Below, in pieces: positions 1 through 8,841 of a stretch of DNA of 47,268 nt. The stretch is from CAZXSK01 sp964642855 (GTDB lineage: Bacteria > Planctomycetota > Phycisphaerae > SM23-33): contig CAZXSK010000027.1 of the NCBI GenBank assembly GCA_964642855.1, forward strand, positions 1 to 47,268, in the 5' to 3' direction. Every line of letters starts with the position of its first letter. Within the stretch, counting starts at the first letter, position 1. The notes below the pieces were generated by a model, which saw only the letters and a program-made list of their open reading frames with translations, searched no databases and was not told the DNA's origin. Position numbers and translations under genes: made by a program.

Positions 1-192
1 CTAGCCAGCACGTAGAGCATACTTGCACGGGTCTGCGACGGCAATGCCAAGACATTGAAATGGGCCCGCTCGACGTCCCATGCGCTGCCGATACCCTCCA
101 GTATCCGCGCGCGTCAGGCGTCTGACGGGCCCTTGTTCGGGCGGATCCCACGCTCGCCCGCCCGGTTTCTCTCTGGTTGTGCAGTGACCAGC
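1..192. other. window edge, no gene recognised
   Basis: No convincing coding region. One forward frame is open from the edge to a stop near 125 but shows no recognisable protein. The stretch lies downstream of the minus-strand PEP-CTERM gene and holds the small inverted repeat listed separately. Confidence 0.4.
112..127 (-). terminator. possible terminator hairpin after the PEP-CTERM gene
   Basis: A perfect 6-bp stem (CGTCAG/CTGACG) closes a 4-base loop about 65 bases past the stop of the minus-strand PEP-CTERM gene. There is no T-run, so intrinsic termination is only a guess. Confidence 0.25.
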
Positions 193-840
193 CTACCGAC
201 GTCGGATCAGCGCCGACACGCCACCCACGATCAGAAGCGCCATGGTGGTCGGCTCGGGGATATCCGACGGCTGAATCGTGATGTTGGACTCGCCGGCAAA
301 CGCCGAGGAGAAGTCCTGCACATCGACGGGGTCCAGGTTGTAGCTGATCTGCACGACCTGGCCGTACTGGGCGCCAAAGGCGCTCTGCAGCGAGCCGGAG
401 TCGACGGTCAGGTACGCCGAACCGATCAGCCAATTGAGGTCATCATCTTCAACGAGATCCATTTCGGTAACCATCCCGGAAAGCAGAGTCGTTCCATTGG
501 TATCCGCCAGAACGTAGCTCCCCCCGACGAACTCGCCGTGGGCATCTCCACCGGCTGACAGGTCGCTGGCGAGACAGGCGGTCAACTGGAAGCTGGTTCC
601 GGATCCTGCGAACGTGAACAGGCCGTTGTCGGCTTCGATGTCGATGATGGCGTCGTCGCTGATGGTCAGCATGCCCAGGCCGGTTCCGCCAGTCGGCGAA
701 AACGACGTGTCGAGCTTCGTCGACGAAATGCCCTCGATGGTACCGATCTCGGTCGGATCGGGGTTCAGCACGCCGGCGGAAGCGAAACCCGCCAGCAAGG
801 CCAAGGTGGCCAATGTGATGCACAATTTGCGGAATGTCAC
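193..840 (-). CDS. PEP-CTERM sorting domain protein
   Basis: Small exported protein of 215 residues. I chose the GTG at 840 because it gives a clean signal peptide (TFRKLCITLATLALLAG, then FASAG) and has GAGG upstream; the longer open frame to 984 puts 48 unlikely residues before it. The middle is beta-rich, acidic and poor in Lys, without a domain I recognise. The C-terminus reads IPEPTTMALLIVGGVSALIRRR at about residues 194-215: the PEP motif, a transmembrane stretch and an Arg cluster, which is the canonical PEP-CTERM tag. In known systems an exosortase cuts at this tag and the protein is delivered to the cell surface or EPS matrix. No exosortase is present nearby. It is probably transcribed alone from its own promoter, behind a roughly 300-base leader. 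Confidence 0.88.
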   Translation of the reverse strand: MTFRKLCITLATLALLAGFASAGVLNPDPTEIGTIEGISSTKLDTSFSPTGGTGLGMLTISDDAIIDIEADNGLFTFAGSGTSFQLTACLASDLSAGGDAHGEFVGGSYVLADTNGTTLLSGMVTEMDLVEDDDLNWLIGSAYLTVDSGSLQSAFGAQYGQVVQISYNLDPVDVQDFSSAFAGESNITIQPSDIPEPTTMALLIVGGVSALIRRR

Positions 841-1137
841 GGTACTGCCTCGCTTTCTCAATTTCCCCCCGAACGTCGGGGTCCCACGAATCAGGCAGAC
901 ACACAGTCTGCGTATGGCTTTCGTCGGGCTGAGAAGCAGGTGAGCGATCTGCTCTCCAGCGCGCAATGCACAGTCTTCGCGCATCAGAGCAATACCGTAT
1001 TCGGAGCGCCCTCATGGCGCAGAAGCAGAGAGAAACAACGGGGACTGGTCAGGTGAGCTCCTCCTCTCCTGCACATCAGTACCCATTACACATTCTCTAA
1101 GCTGCCTGCGCCCCTCCCGGGCAAAGGCTCCTTCAAC
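841..1137 (-). other. long 5' leader of the PEP-CTERM gene
   Basis: If the promoter at 1144-1172 is right, the transcript carries about 297 untranslated bases. Just before the start codon is a perfect hairpin at 867-881 (CCCCGA, loop ACG, TCGGGG on the plus strand). The rest contains several short repeats but no riboswitch class I can name. Confidence 0.35.
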
Positions 1138-1143
1138 AACCAC

Positions 1144-1172
1144 AGCCTATTCGAGGAAGAGCGAATTGTCAA
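1144..1172 (-). promoter_or_regulatory. putative sigma-70-type promoter for the PEP-CTERM gene
   Basis: On the minus strand a perfect TTGACA (1172-1167) is followed after 17 bases by TAGGCT (1149-1144), which keeps the most conserved -10 positions. An imperfect inverted repeat, ACCCACTG/CAATGGGT at 1172-1190, touches the -35 box. It could be the sulfatase terminator or an operator. Confidence 0.42.
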
Positions 1173-1280
1173 CCCACTGTTTCAATGGGTGAAAACCCTC
1201 ATCAACCCCGGCAACTCATCTGAGATCGTGCCTGGGAAGTAGCCGCGGGATCGCGCCTACAGCAAGAGATTGCGAAACAA

Positions 1281-2882
1281 TCACTTGCGTCCGATCATCT
1301 GACCCCACGGGACGACGCCCACACGCTGGGCCCATCGATCATACATGGATGACATCTCCTGCACTTTCCCCGGATTCTTCTGTGAAAGGTCATGTAACTC
1401 GGTACGGTCTTCGTTCATGTCATACAGCTCCCAGGTCTGTTTCTCCCACTGGCTGACAAGCTTCCACTGCCCGTCGCGGACCGCACGGTTGCCCTCGTGC
1501 TCCCAGAAGATCGGCCGCTCGCGCTGCCACCGCTGACCCGCGAAAACATCCAGGAAGCTCTCGCCCTCGACGGCGGTTACGGGCTTGCCGTTGCGCTCCT
1601 CCGGCGTGGTAGCCCCCGCAACCTGCAGGATCGTAGCGGAGATGTCGATCACGTGAGCAGACCCGTGGAAAATCTCCCCGGCCGGTCGGGTCATTCCCGC
1701 CGGCCAGTGAGCAATCAAGGGGGTGGAAATCCCGCCCTCGTGCACCCAGTGCTTGTGCAGACGGAAGGGGCTGTTGGAAACGTTGGACCAATGCACCTCG
1801 TAACTCATGAACGTATCCGGACCGCCTGGCTCGAGGCCCGGTATGTTGCCGATCTTCACCTCTCTTCCGTCGCGGGTCTGCGTGAGCTCCTGCTCCCTCC
1901 TGCCGTTCTCAGCCAGAAACTCTGCCGATCCGCCGTTGTCCGACAGGAAGATGATCAGGGTGTTGTCCAGGATACCGAGTTCCTGAAGAGTTTTGACGAT
2001 CTCACCGACACCGCGGTCGAGCCGGTCCACCATGGCTGCGTATGTAGCCATGCGCGAGTCCTCCCAGTCGTGGTGGTCGGCGTCCTCCCAGGGCGGCGCG
2101 TTCTCATCCCGCGGAGAAATGTCCCAATGCCTGTCGAGCATGCCCAGGCCCTTGAGCTCCTCGTGCCGGGCGGTGCGGGTCTCATCCCACCCCTTGCGAT
2201 ACCGACCTCGGTACCGCTCGATGTCCTCCCGGGGCGCGTGCAGAGGCCAGTGGGGCGCGTTGTAGCAGACATGCATGAAGAACGGCTGGTCACCCGCTGC
2301 CGAAGCCCGCATCATCCGACAGGCCTCCAGCGTGTAGTTGTCCGTGGTGTAGAAGCCCTCCGGCACCTCGATGATATCGTGATTGTGCATCAACGGGGAG
2401 GGGTTGTAATAGCTGCCACCTCCGGGCAGGCCGTAGTACTCGTCGAAGCCGCGATCGACCGGCAGTGGATGCGTATGCTCACCGATCCGCCACGTTTCGG
2501 GATCCACGCGGGACCAGAAGCCACCGGCGTGCCACTTGCCTGTCATCAACGTGCGGTACCCCACCTGCTGCAGCGATTCGGCAATCGTAGCGCAGTCGTC
2601 GCGAAGGTATCCCTGGTAGGCTGGGATGCCGCGATTGGAGACCATGTGGCCAATCCCCGCCTGATGGGGGTACACCCCGGTCATCAGGCTTGCGCGCGTG
2701 GGGCAGCATCGGGCGCAGTTGTACATCTGGGAGAACACCACCCCGCCACCTGCAAGCCGATCGAGATTGGGCGTGGAGATCTCGCTACCATAGCAGCCGA
2801 TGTCCGAGTAGCCCATGTCGTCTGCGAGGATCAGGACGATATTGGGGCGCGGCGAGTGGGTAACCGTGTCCAGAGGGGTCAT
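1281..2882 (-). CDS. sulfatase (arylsulfatase-type, formylglycine-dependent)
   Basis: Type I sulfatase of 533 residues, hydrolysing a sulfate ester, perhaps on a polysaccharide. The N-terminus has PNIVLILADDMGYSDIGCYG with the metal-binding Asp pair at residues 21-22. The modification motif C-x-P-x-R follows at 59-63 (CCPTR, then ASLMTG), so Cys59 would become formylglycine. A second metal site is visible in LSDNGG. The start at 2882 was preferred over the ATG at 2906 because AGGAAAGGAA lies just upstream. Odd point: with this start there is no signal peptide, although most planctomycete sulfatases are exported. Substrate cannot be read from sequence. No sulfatase-maturase gene is in the window. 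Confidence 0.93.
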   Translation of the reverse strand: MTPLDTVTHSPRPNIVLILADDMGYSDIGCYGSEISTPNLDRLAGGGVVFSQMYNCARCCPTRASLMTGVYPHQAGIGHMVSNRGIPAYQGYLRDDCATIAESLQQVGYRTLMTGKWHAGGFWSRVDPETWRIGEHTHPLPVDRGFDEYYGLPGGGSYYNPSPLMHNHDIIEVPEGFYTTDNYTLEACRMMRASAAGDQPFFMHVCYNAPHWPLHAPREDIERYRGRYRKGWDETRTARHEELKGLGMLDRHWDISPRDENAPPWEDADHHDWEDSRMATYAAMVDRLDRGVGEIVKTLQELGILDNTLIIFLSDNGGSAEFLAENGRREQELTQTRDGREVKIGNIPGLEPGGPDTFMSYEVHWSNVSNSPFRLHKHWVHEGGISTPLIAHWPAGMTRPAGEIFHGSAHVIDISATILQVAGATTPEERNGKPVTAVEGESFLDVFAGQRWQRERPIFWEHEGNRAVRDGQWKLVSQWEKQTWELYDMNEDRTELHDLSQKNPGKVQEMSSMYDRWAQRVGVVPWGQMIGRK

Positions 2883-3011
2883 GCGCGGTTCCTTTCCTGG
2901 TGGCATGCCGGGATCGTATCACGGCCCTATCGGATCTGCCAGAGTTGCGCTCTTTGCGCCGGACAGGACGGACGGTAGGATGGTTGCAGTTCTATCGTCA
3001 AGGAGCGTGGC

Positions 3012-3548
3012 ATGGATGTTCTGGCGATCATCGTAGGGTTGGTGCTGGTCTTGGCCGTGGTGTTCATGTACGTCTACAACCACTTGGTCTCTCGTAGACT
3101 GCGCGGCCAGGAGGCCTGGGGGCAGGTCAAGGCGCAGCTGAAGCGCCGCTACGATCTGACGCCAAATCTTGCGGAGATCATTCGCGCCCGCGCCGGACAC
3201 GAGGCCGAGGTCATCGACGGGGCCCTCAAGGCCCGGGAGAACGCGCTGATGGTCGAGCGTTTCACCGACAAGGCCGACGCCGAGGATGACCTTACTTTCG
3301 CGCTTCGCGAACTGATCCGAGCCGCCCAACGATATCCGTCACTCAAGGCGAGCCCCGAATACGTTGCCATGCGGGACGAACTGGACGACATCAACAGCCG
3401 TATCGACTTCGCCAACGAGCAGTACAACCAGTGCGTGGACGAGTACAATGAGGAACTCGGAAAGTTCGTGCACAAGATCGTAGCCCGCATTTTGGGTCTT
3501 CGCAGGCAGGCCCACTTCCGGATGGATCCGGTCGACGCTCCACGTTAA
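3012..3548 (+). CDS. LemA family protein
   Basis: A 178-residue membrane-anchored helical protein. Residues about 4-22 form one transmembrane helix. The family pattern follows: YNHLVSRR, then WGQVKAQLKRRYDLTPNLAEII at about 35-57, where the RR-x-DL-x-PNL core is typical of LemA, then long helices with HEAEVIDGALKAREN. LemA proteins have a short extracytoplasmic N-terminus and a four-helix body; their function is poorly defined. The gene faces away from the sulfatase, leaving about 130 bases for two divergent promoters. The usual TPM-domain partner protein is not next to it. Confidence 0.85.
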   Translation: MDVLAIIVGLVLVLAVVFMYVYNHLVSRRLRGQEAWGQVKAQLKRRYDLTPNLAEIIRARAGHEAEVIDGALKARENALMVERFTDKADAEDDLTFALRELIRAAQRYPSLKASPEYVAMRDELDDINSRIDFANEQYNQCVDEYNEELGKFVHKIVARILGLRRQAHFRMDPVDAPR

Positions 3549-3597
3549 GGAAGTCTGGGGCACGGCTGCCTGCCAGGCCGCCCCGCGACAACGCGCC

Positions 3598-3626
3598 GGC
3601 GAATGCGATTCTACGAGTGATTCGCC
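3598..3626 (+). terminator. possible hairpin after the LemA gene
   Basis: A 7-bp inverted repeat, GGCGAAT (3598-3604) and ATTCGCC (3620-3626), starts about 50 bases after the LemA stop. It has no T-run, so it may be an attenuator or simply a mild stem. Confidence 0.25.
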
Positions 3627-3662
3627 TCGCCAAGACCGAATCTGTCTGCCCCACCAGCCGAC

Positions 3663-4544
3663 ATGATGGATAGGCCCGCCGACGGGCAAGGCCCTGCTGC
3701 CATGCGACACGAAACCCATGAAGTCATCGGAACGCTCTGCCGGTACGCCCTTCTTGGGCTGACGGCTGTCGGTGTGGTCGCCCTGGCTGTCGTGATCCTC
3801 TCGGGCGTAGCCGGGGGCACGTTCGATCCCCAACCCAGGATCGTCGCACCGGACCATATCACCCGTCCTCGAGAAACCGCCTACCCGCGTGTCTGGCTTA
3901 CCGAGCCCAGAAGTGCGGCAGGGGCAGGACTTTTGGTCGTCAGCCCGGGATCAGCGGATCGACCGGTTCTGGCGCTCTCGCGCAGGCCCACAATGTTCCT
4001 GCCGACCCGCGCAACAAGACCGGGGCCCGTTCGTATGAATCTTCGCGGCTTTCCCTATGGTCCGCTGGCACTGGTCTGCCAGGAAGTCACCATGCAGATC
4101 ATTCCCGAGGACCGTCCGGTGACTCTCGTTGATGCCAGATTGGCCACGATGGCAGAAAGCAACGCTTGGCTGGAGACTTCGAGACAGCTGCGCCGGACGA
4201 GTGACCTTGTGTACTTGCACGCGGGTACGCTCCAAACGTATCAACAATCGGTGGCGTCGCTGAAACACTCCGATCCCCTGTCGACGGTCTTTGCCTGGGG
4301 CGGCCAGAAGACCACGCCTCTGCATGTAGTGCTGCATGCAGTACGGGAGTTGGGCAGGAGCCGGCCCGGGCCAGTAACGCTGGTTACAGGCAAGCCGGAT
4401 CTGGGATGGCAAGCCGTCCGGAAGGGGCTGGAGGTTCGGCTCATCGGAGCAAGGGAGGAAGGCCGGCTTCCCCCGAATCTTCAGGTCTACCCCGACCTGC
4501 GAAAGTTTAAAGAATCCTTGGCTGCTTCGGCGATAGGACAGTAG
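3663..4544 (+). CDS. hypothetical membrane-anchored protein
   Basis: Unrecognised protein of 293 residues. After a short cytoplasmic N-terminus, one transmembrane helix spans about residues 27-50 (YALLGLTAVGVVALAVVILSG). The rest should be extracytoplasmic. The C-terminal half contains alternating beta and alpha elements (VTLVTGKPDLGWQAVRKGLEVRLIG), which might be a small Rossmann-like fold. The start is uncertain: ATG at 3663 or ATG at 3702 would both keep the helix. It ends one base before the longest open frame of the amidase gene, so the two probably share a transcript. Confidence 0.6.
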   Translation: MMDRPADGQGPAAMRHETHEVIGTLCRYALLGLTAVGVVALAVVILSGVAGGTFDPQPRIVAPDHITRPRETAYPRVWLTEPRSAAGAGLLVVSPGSADRPVLALSRRPTMFLPTRATRPGPVRMNLRGFPYGPLALVCQEVTMQIIPEDRPVTLVDARLATMAESNAWLETSRQLRRTSDLVYLHAGTLQTYQQSVASLKHSDPLSTVFAWGGQKTTPLHVVLHAVRELGRSRPGPVTLVTGKPDLGWQAVRKGLEVRLIGAREEGRLPPNLQVYPDLRKFKESLAASAIGQ

Positions 4545-4590
4545 GATGTTCCCCGGACGAGACTCCGCGATCTGCTGCATGGAGGCACGC

Positions 4591-5271
4591 ATGAAGTCCC
4601 CTTGGGCATGGAAGGCCGCACCGGTTCTGCTCGCAACACTCTCCCTCCTGGCGGGCTGCTCGCCCGACCCCAGCCAGTCCGTTTCCGCACTGCCGCAACC
4701 TGTCCTCTGCCGCGAACTGGCGATCGCAAGACCGGCTTCTCCGACCCCTGTCACCCGGACCGTCTCCAGGCCTCAACACGAAAACTCCCCTTGGGCAATT
4801 AAGGTTCCCGCAAGGGACTGGAAGTACATTATCATCCATCATTCAGCCACCGAAGCGGGAAGCGCCAAGATCTTCGACCGCGCTCACCGAGCCCGGGGCT
4901 GGGACGAGTTGGGCTATCATTTCGTGATCACCAACGGGGACGGAGGCCGGGACGGCGAAATCCAGATCGGCAGCCGATGGGCCAAACAGAAATGGGGCGC
5001 CCACTGCAAGACCCCGGACAACCGGTATAACGATTACGGAATCGGGATCTGCCTGGTGGGCAACTTCGACGAGGGCAAGCCCTCGCAAGCCCAATTGGCC
5101 TCTCTGGCCAAGCTCGTGAAGTACCTCGCGGAAACCTACCAGATTCCGGCTTCGGAGGTCATGGGGCATGGCGAGGCGGAAGGCACCTGTACCCGGTGCC
5201 CGGGGGCTTCGCTTCAGAAACTGCTGCGGAAGCTTCGCGCCCAACTGCCCGACTCGGTGGCGAGCAAGTAG
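4591..5271 (+). CDS. N-acetylmuramoyl-L-alanine amidase, lipoprotein
   Basis: Zinc amidase (Amidase_2/PGRP fold), 226 residues, expected to cut the bond between MurNAc and L-Ala in peptidoglycan. A lipoprotein signal ends in LSLLAGC, with Cys23 as the lipidated residue. The catalytic domain is about residues 75-220. Zn ligands by comparison with T7 lysozyme are His83 (IIHHSAT), His193 (MGHGE) and Cys203 (CPG), with Tyr109 in GYHFVI as a likely catalytic tyrosine. Start at 4591 is supported by GGAGG upstream and the signal sequence. All key residues are present, so it should be active, probably in remodelling or recycling at the outer membrane or periplasm. Confidence 0.9.
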   Translation: MKSPWAWKAAPVLLATLSLLAGCSPDPSQSVSALPQPVLCRELAIARPASPTPVTRTVSRPQHENSPWAIKVPARDWKYIIIHHSATEAGSAKIFDRAHRARGWDELGYHFVITNGDGGRDGEIQIGSRWAKQKWGAHCKTPDNRYNDYGIGICLVGNFDEGKPSQAQLASLAKLVKYLAETYQIPASEVMGHGEAEGTCTRCPGASLQKLLRKLRAQLPDSVASK

Positions 5272-5390
5272 CTGGACCGTCGGTCTTGAACTCCGCAAGG
5301 CGCTTTGGGACGCTCCGGGGCGGCTCTTCTGCATTCCCTATCCCAAGTGAAGTAGAATCGCCTCCGGTCCAAGCATGACACGAAGTGTTC

Positions 5391-7436
5391 TCACCGATCA
5401 ATCCATTGGATCACTTCTTCCGGCGTCGGCGTGCTGCTGCTTGACTCCTTGGCCTTGATGTGCTCGATTACATGCTCAAGCCGGTTGCGGACCTCCGGAT
5501 CTCGCGACTTGCTGTAGAACTTCTCCAGCACTTTCAGCACGCCGGGGCCCAAGTCCTTGAGCTCCTCGGTCGCTTTCTCGCGATCAACCGAACTCTCCGC
5601 TCCGAGCATAGCCACAAGATCGCCCACGCGGTCCATCACCTTCGTCTGAGGAAGGGTATGCGAGCGGACAATGGCTACACACTGGTTCGGGAATAACTCC
5701 AGATTGGGTCCCCCTGCGACCTTGAACTCCACGCTGTCCCGGCCTAGCTGCCCGCGGAGCGTCGAGCCCTCTTCGCCCTTGTCCCCCCACATCTTGATCA
5801 CCGCGCGCTTGAGGTGCGCCTCGCTGAACCGAATGAACTGTACCGAGCCCGGCTTGATTGTCGCGTCCCCATAGTCGGTGATCAGCTGAATGTCACTCTC
5901 GTCGAGTTGCCCGAATAGTTCATCGCCGTTGGTGAGCATCGCATAGGTCAGCGACGGATCGGGCTTCTCTTCCTGGGCGAACTCGATCGCCGCAAGCAAA
6001 CCCCGCTGGATCTTGACCTGCGTGTTACCCACGCGCAGTTTGACGTCAATCTCCCGCGGCTGGAGGAACCCGCCCATGTGCGAACCATTGAGGTACTGCA
6101 CGCGATGGACCGTGTTGCCCTTGTTGTCCAGTCGAAGATTCAACAGGTGCTCCGGCAGCAGATCGATCAGCCCGTAACGGGTGCGGAACTGCAGCCGGAC
6201 CGACTCCGGATCGAATGCCAGCCGATCTCCGGTCCGCATAACCATGTAGGGGCCGTGGAATGCGATCTCATCGGGTCGGTCCTCGCTGATCCGATACGAC
6301 CACTGGGTAATCTTGTCGAACGGAATCCGTAGAATCGATCCGCCCGTGATACGAATCTTCAGTCGTTGGTCCGGCAACGTGCCGTAGAAAACCTGGCCGT
6401 CGGAGAGGGCGGTAAGCATCGCGTGGTCTTCTGCCCCCACGGCCGCCATTCCGATCACGTCTTTCGCCTTGACCTCGATGTCTCCATGGAATGTCCTGAC
6501 CGTGAAACTCTCGTTGGTCACCTTCCCACGGAAGACGTCCACACCGTTGACCAGCCGAACCACATCCGCATCGGCGGCCCGGTCCAACTCGACCCCGCCG
6601 AAGCCGAAATCGGCGTCGAAGTTGATGATCATCCTGCGAACTCTCAGCGGCAGGTCCTTAAGATGATCCCTCGGGTCGAAGCTCTTCATGAACTCTTCGA
6701 GCGACTGCTTGGAACGGTGCTGGACTTCGAACGAGACCACCAGGACCGTTTCGCCGGCAGGAATCGTCAGCCCGTTGTACTGGACATACATCGAGCTGCC
6801 GCTGATGTTCAGGTTGACGGGGAACTTCCTGGCCTTGGGTCCCCGGACGATATGCAGCACCGACGGCGTGTTGTTGCCCCGGTAGCGGGGATCCGTGATG
6901 AACGCGAAATCCTTTTCACCGAAGGTCCCTTCGCCGCTGCTGGTAACAATGCTGTTATTGATGCCGTAATTAAACGACGAGTACATCTGTGCCTGGACCG
7001 TAATATCCCGGCTGGTGGGGTTCTGGATGATCTCGATCCATCGGGCAAGGGGCTTATCTTTGTAGACCTTGATCCGCCGGTAGCATTGCAGGTTCGAGAT
7101 GCCCATCGGCCCGATCTCGATCTCGTCGCCTTCCTTGTTCGACCAGCCAGTGCTGTCGCTGGAGTAGACGTTGTTTCCCGATACCTGGAAGTACATCCCC
7201 GAGCTGTAGGCCCAATTGGTGCCCTGGTACACGTTTCCGCAGTTCTGGATCTGCCATTGGTATCCCCCGCCATCGGTCATCGCGAACGAGGAAAGATTGA
7301 CCTGACGATCCTTGGGCAGATGCAGGCCTTTGATCTCCTTGCTCCACGCCAAGGCCGGCAGCAGTACCGTCACTGCAGCCATCCCCACCAGCATGCCAAA
7401 TCGCCCCGGAATTGCCGCTTTCACTCCAATTCGCAT
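5391..7436 (-). CDS. exported repeat protein with beta-rich modules and HEAT-like tail
   Basis: Unrecognised 681-residue protein. I start it at 7436 because that ATG precedes a signal peptide (MRIGVKAAIPGRF, then MLVGMAAVTVLLPALAWS) and has AAAGGG upstream. Residues 35-260 form a beta-rich domain. From about 290 to 590 I see six degenerate modules of 40-50 residues around the pattern (G/N)-G-x-x-x-x-G-x-L, then a G-containing strand pair and a final I-x-x-I: roughly 292-331, 338-379, 398-435, 444-486, 497-537 and 545-590. Such short small-barrel repeats are common in exported planctomycete proteins. The end (605-665) looks like HEAT helices. The job is unknown; it may be a surface or periplasmic scaffold. 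Confidence 0.75.
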   Translation of the reverse strand: MRIGVKAAIPGRFGMLVGMAAVTVLLPALAWSKEIKGLHLPKDRQVNLSSFAMTDGGGYQWQIQNCGNVYQGTNWAYSSGMYFQVSGNNVYSSDSTGWSNKEGDEIEIGPMGISNLQCYRRIKVYKDKPLARWIEIIQNPTSRDITVQAQMYSSFNYGINNSIVTSSGEGTFGEKDFAFITDPRYRGNNTPSVLHIVRGPKARKFPVNLNISGSSMYVQYNGLTIPAGETVLVVSFEVQHRSKQSLEEFMKSFDPRDHLKDLPLRVRRMIINFDADFGFGGVELDRAADADVVRLVNGVDVFRGKVTNESFTVRTFHGDIEVKAKDVIGMAAVGAEDHAMLTALSDGQVFYGTLPDQRLKIRITGGSILRIPFDKITQWSYRISEDRPDEIAFHGPYMVMRTGDRLAFDPESVRLQFRTRYGLIDLLPEHLLNLRLDNKGNTVHRVQYLNGSHMGGFLQPREIDVKLRVGNTQVKIQRGLLAAIEFAQEEKPDPSLTYAMLTNGDELFGQLDESDIQLITDYGDATIKPGSVQFIRFSEAHLKRAVIKMWGDKGEEGSTLRGQLGRDSVEFKVAGGPNLELFPNQCVAIVRSHTLPQTKVMDRVGDLVAMLGAESSVDREKATEELKDLGPGVLKVLEKFYSKSRDPEVRNRLEHVIEHIKAKESSSSTPTPEEVIQWIDR

Positions 7437-7628
7437 ATCCAGACCCTTTCGGTCGCTATGCCTGTATCGCGATGATGCGTCGTCCGTACCTTGGACGCTG
7501 TCGGACGCGTTGTTGTTCTGCTCGGGAGAGAAAAACCACGCTGACAGTCCAACGTATCCGCATGGTACAGCCATGCGCACAGGAATTCACCACGCCACCG
7601 GACAGAGAGCCCTCCGGAACCCACAGAC
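7437..7628. other. spacer between the FemAB-like and repeat-protein genes
   Basis: Both neighbours are on the minus strand. I see no clear promoter boxes, terminator or coding region in these 192 bases. An AAAGGG ribosome site lies next to the 7436 start. Confidence 0.3.
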
Positions 7629-8711
7629 TCACGGCAGCTTGCGGATCAGATGCGGACCCAGGAAGTTCGCCAGGGACAGGGGCAATCTCCGCCAACAACG
7701 CATCGCAAGGTCAAATTTGCCGGAATCGGGATTAAGCTGCGGCATCTCGGCCCCCTCGGAAAGGATGAAATGCCACCGCAGCTGCACCTCCCTCGGGTTC
7801 CATTCGAGCTTGAACTCGTGCGTACCCGAGCCCTTTGAACTTCGCCCGAAGTCGAAGACCTCCCAAGGCCCCTCAGCCGCCCTGGCCATCATCGACCAGA
7901 ACTGCTGTCGGTTCGCCCCACTCCGGCGATACCGCCAGAGACTGCCCGACCAGGGCACGTGGTACATCCTGTCATCGGTCATCGCGAAGGAAGCCGCGTG
8001 CAACTCTTCCCCGTCGCGCACCGTGCAGATCTGCACCTGCTGGCCAAAACAACTCAACACCGCTTCAAAAAAACGTCTGCTATGGGCCGGCGAGCCCAGA
8101 TCCCGCATCGTACGCGAGTACACCGCGTGGAAATCGCCCAGAAGTTCCCCTCCGCCGAATGTTACCGATAGATCGTTCTTGAGCACCTTGCGAACCTTGG
8201 TGCGGGTCTTCGAACGCAGCTGCTTCCACATCGCCTCCTCGCTGTCGGGCAGGTCCAGCCAGAGCGTCACCTTGTCCGTGCGGGTCGGCAGCGATTCGTC
8301 CTGTACCTCCAGTTGCCGGATCTCGGCGTGATCGACCTTCCGCCTGCCGACCTGCTCGCGTGCAGCAGCGAGCAATGCATCGCGGGCCTGAGCATCGGTT
8401 GCGAGAATACCTGCCGCATCGAACCAAGGAACGCTGCAGAGATGCGAGCCGAACAGCAGGCTCTTCTGGCAGACCAACTGCAGCGTGCCGACCACCTCGC
8501 CTCCCCGGCGGGCGGTAAGATAAACCGGTTCATTGCCATACACGCTGCGGATCACCTCGCCCCACCGCGGGTCATTGTAAACGGTGGCCTGGGGGTGGCG
8601 GGCATGGAAGTCCGCCCAGTCGGGTGCCTCGGACGAGACCTCGACAGACACGGAGTCTGCCGGGAGGCCGGGGGATTCGGATAGATGATTGTTGTCGGTC
8701 GTTTCGGTCAT
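7629..8711 (-). CDS. FemAB-like GNAT acyltransferase of PEP-CTERM/EPS loci
   Basis: A 360-residue protein of two GNAT-like halves, matching the FemAB family found with XrtA/PEP-CTERM systems (TIGR03019-like, from memory). Recognisable blocks are YNDPRWGEVI at 45-54, LRSKTRTKVRKVLK at 165-178, the DLGSPAHSRRFFEAVL region at 204-219 and the strongly conserved FDFGRSSKGSGTHEFKLEWN at 286-305. FemX-type enzymes transfer amino acids from aminoacyl-tRNA to peptidoglycan precursors. Here the substrate is more likely an EPS-linked sugar or peptide, which is an inference. It has no signal peptide, so it is cytoplasmic. It sits divergent from the CapA-like gene. Confidence 0.85.
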   Translation of the reverse strand: MTETTDNNHLSESPGLPADSVSVEVSSEAPDWADFHARHPQATVYNDPRWGEVIRSVYGNEPVYLTARRGGEVVGTLQLVCQKSLLFGSHLCSVPWFDAAGILATDAQARDALLAAAREQVGRRKVDHAEIRQLEVQDESLPTRTDKVTLWLDLPDSEEAMWKQLRSKTRTKVRKVLKNDLSVTFGGGELLGDFHAVYSRTMRDLGSPAHSRRFFEAVLSCFGQQVQICTVRDGEELHAASFAMTDDRMYHVPWSGSLWRYRRSGANRQQFWSMMARAAEGPWEVFDFGRSSKGSGTHEFKLEWNPREVQLRWHFILSEGAEMPQLNPDSGKFDLAMRCWRRLPLSLANFLGPHLIRKLP

Positions 8712-8841
8712 GCGAGCCTGTCAAGCAGGTCCGAGCACTGTTTCACAGCCATCTGGCAACTTTGGTGTCCTCCGAGAAACCTCTCGAACCGATAGATCGT
8801 GTATAACCTATATCGACGCGAATCGCACGCAACCCGAAAGA
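8712..8841. promoter_or_regulatory. divergent promoter region, femAB-like and capA-like genes
   Basis: A plus-strand TATAAC at 8802-8807 could be a -10 box about 35 bases before the CapA-like start, but I cannot find a good -35. No minus-strand promoter stands out. Confidence 0.25.

Noticed and set aside
841..1137. c-di-GMP riboswitch suggested by GACGAAAGCC in the leader
   Set aside because: The segment resembles part of the class I core, but the other core elements (GGCAAACC and the receptor loop) are missing.
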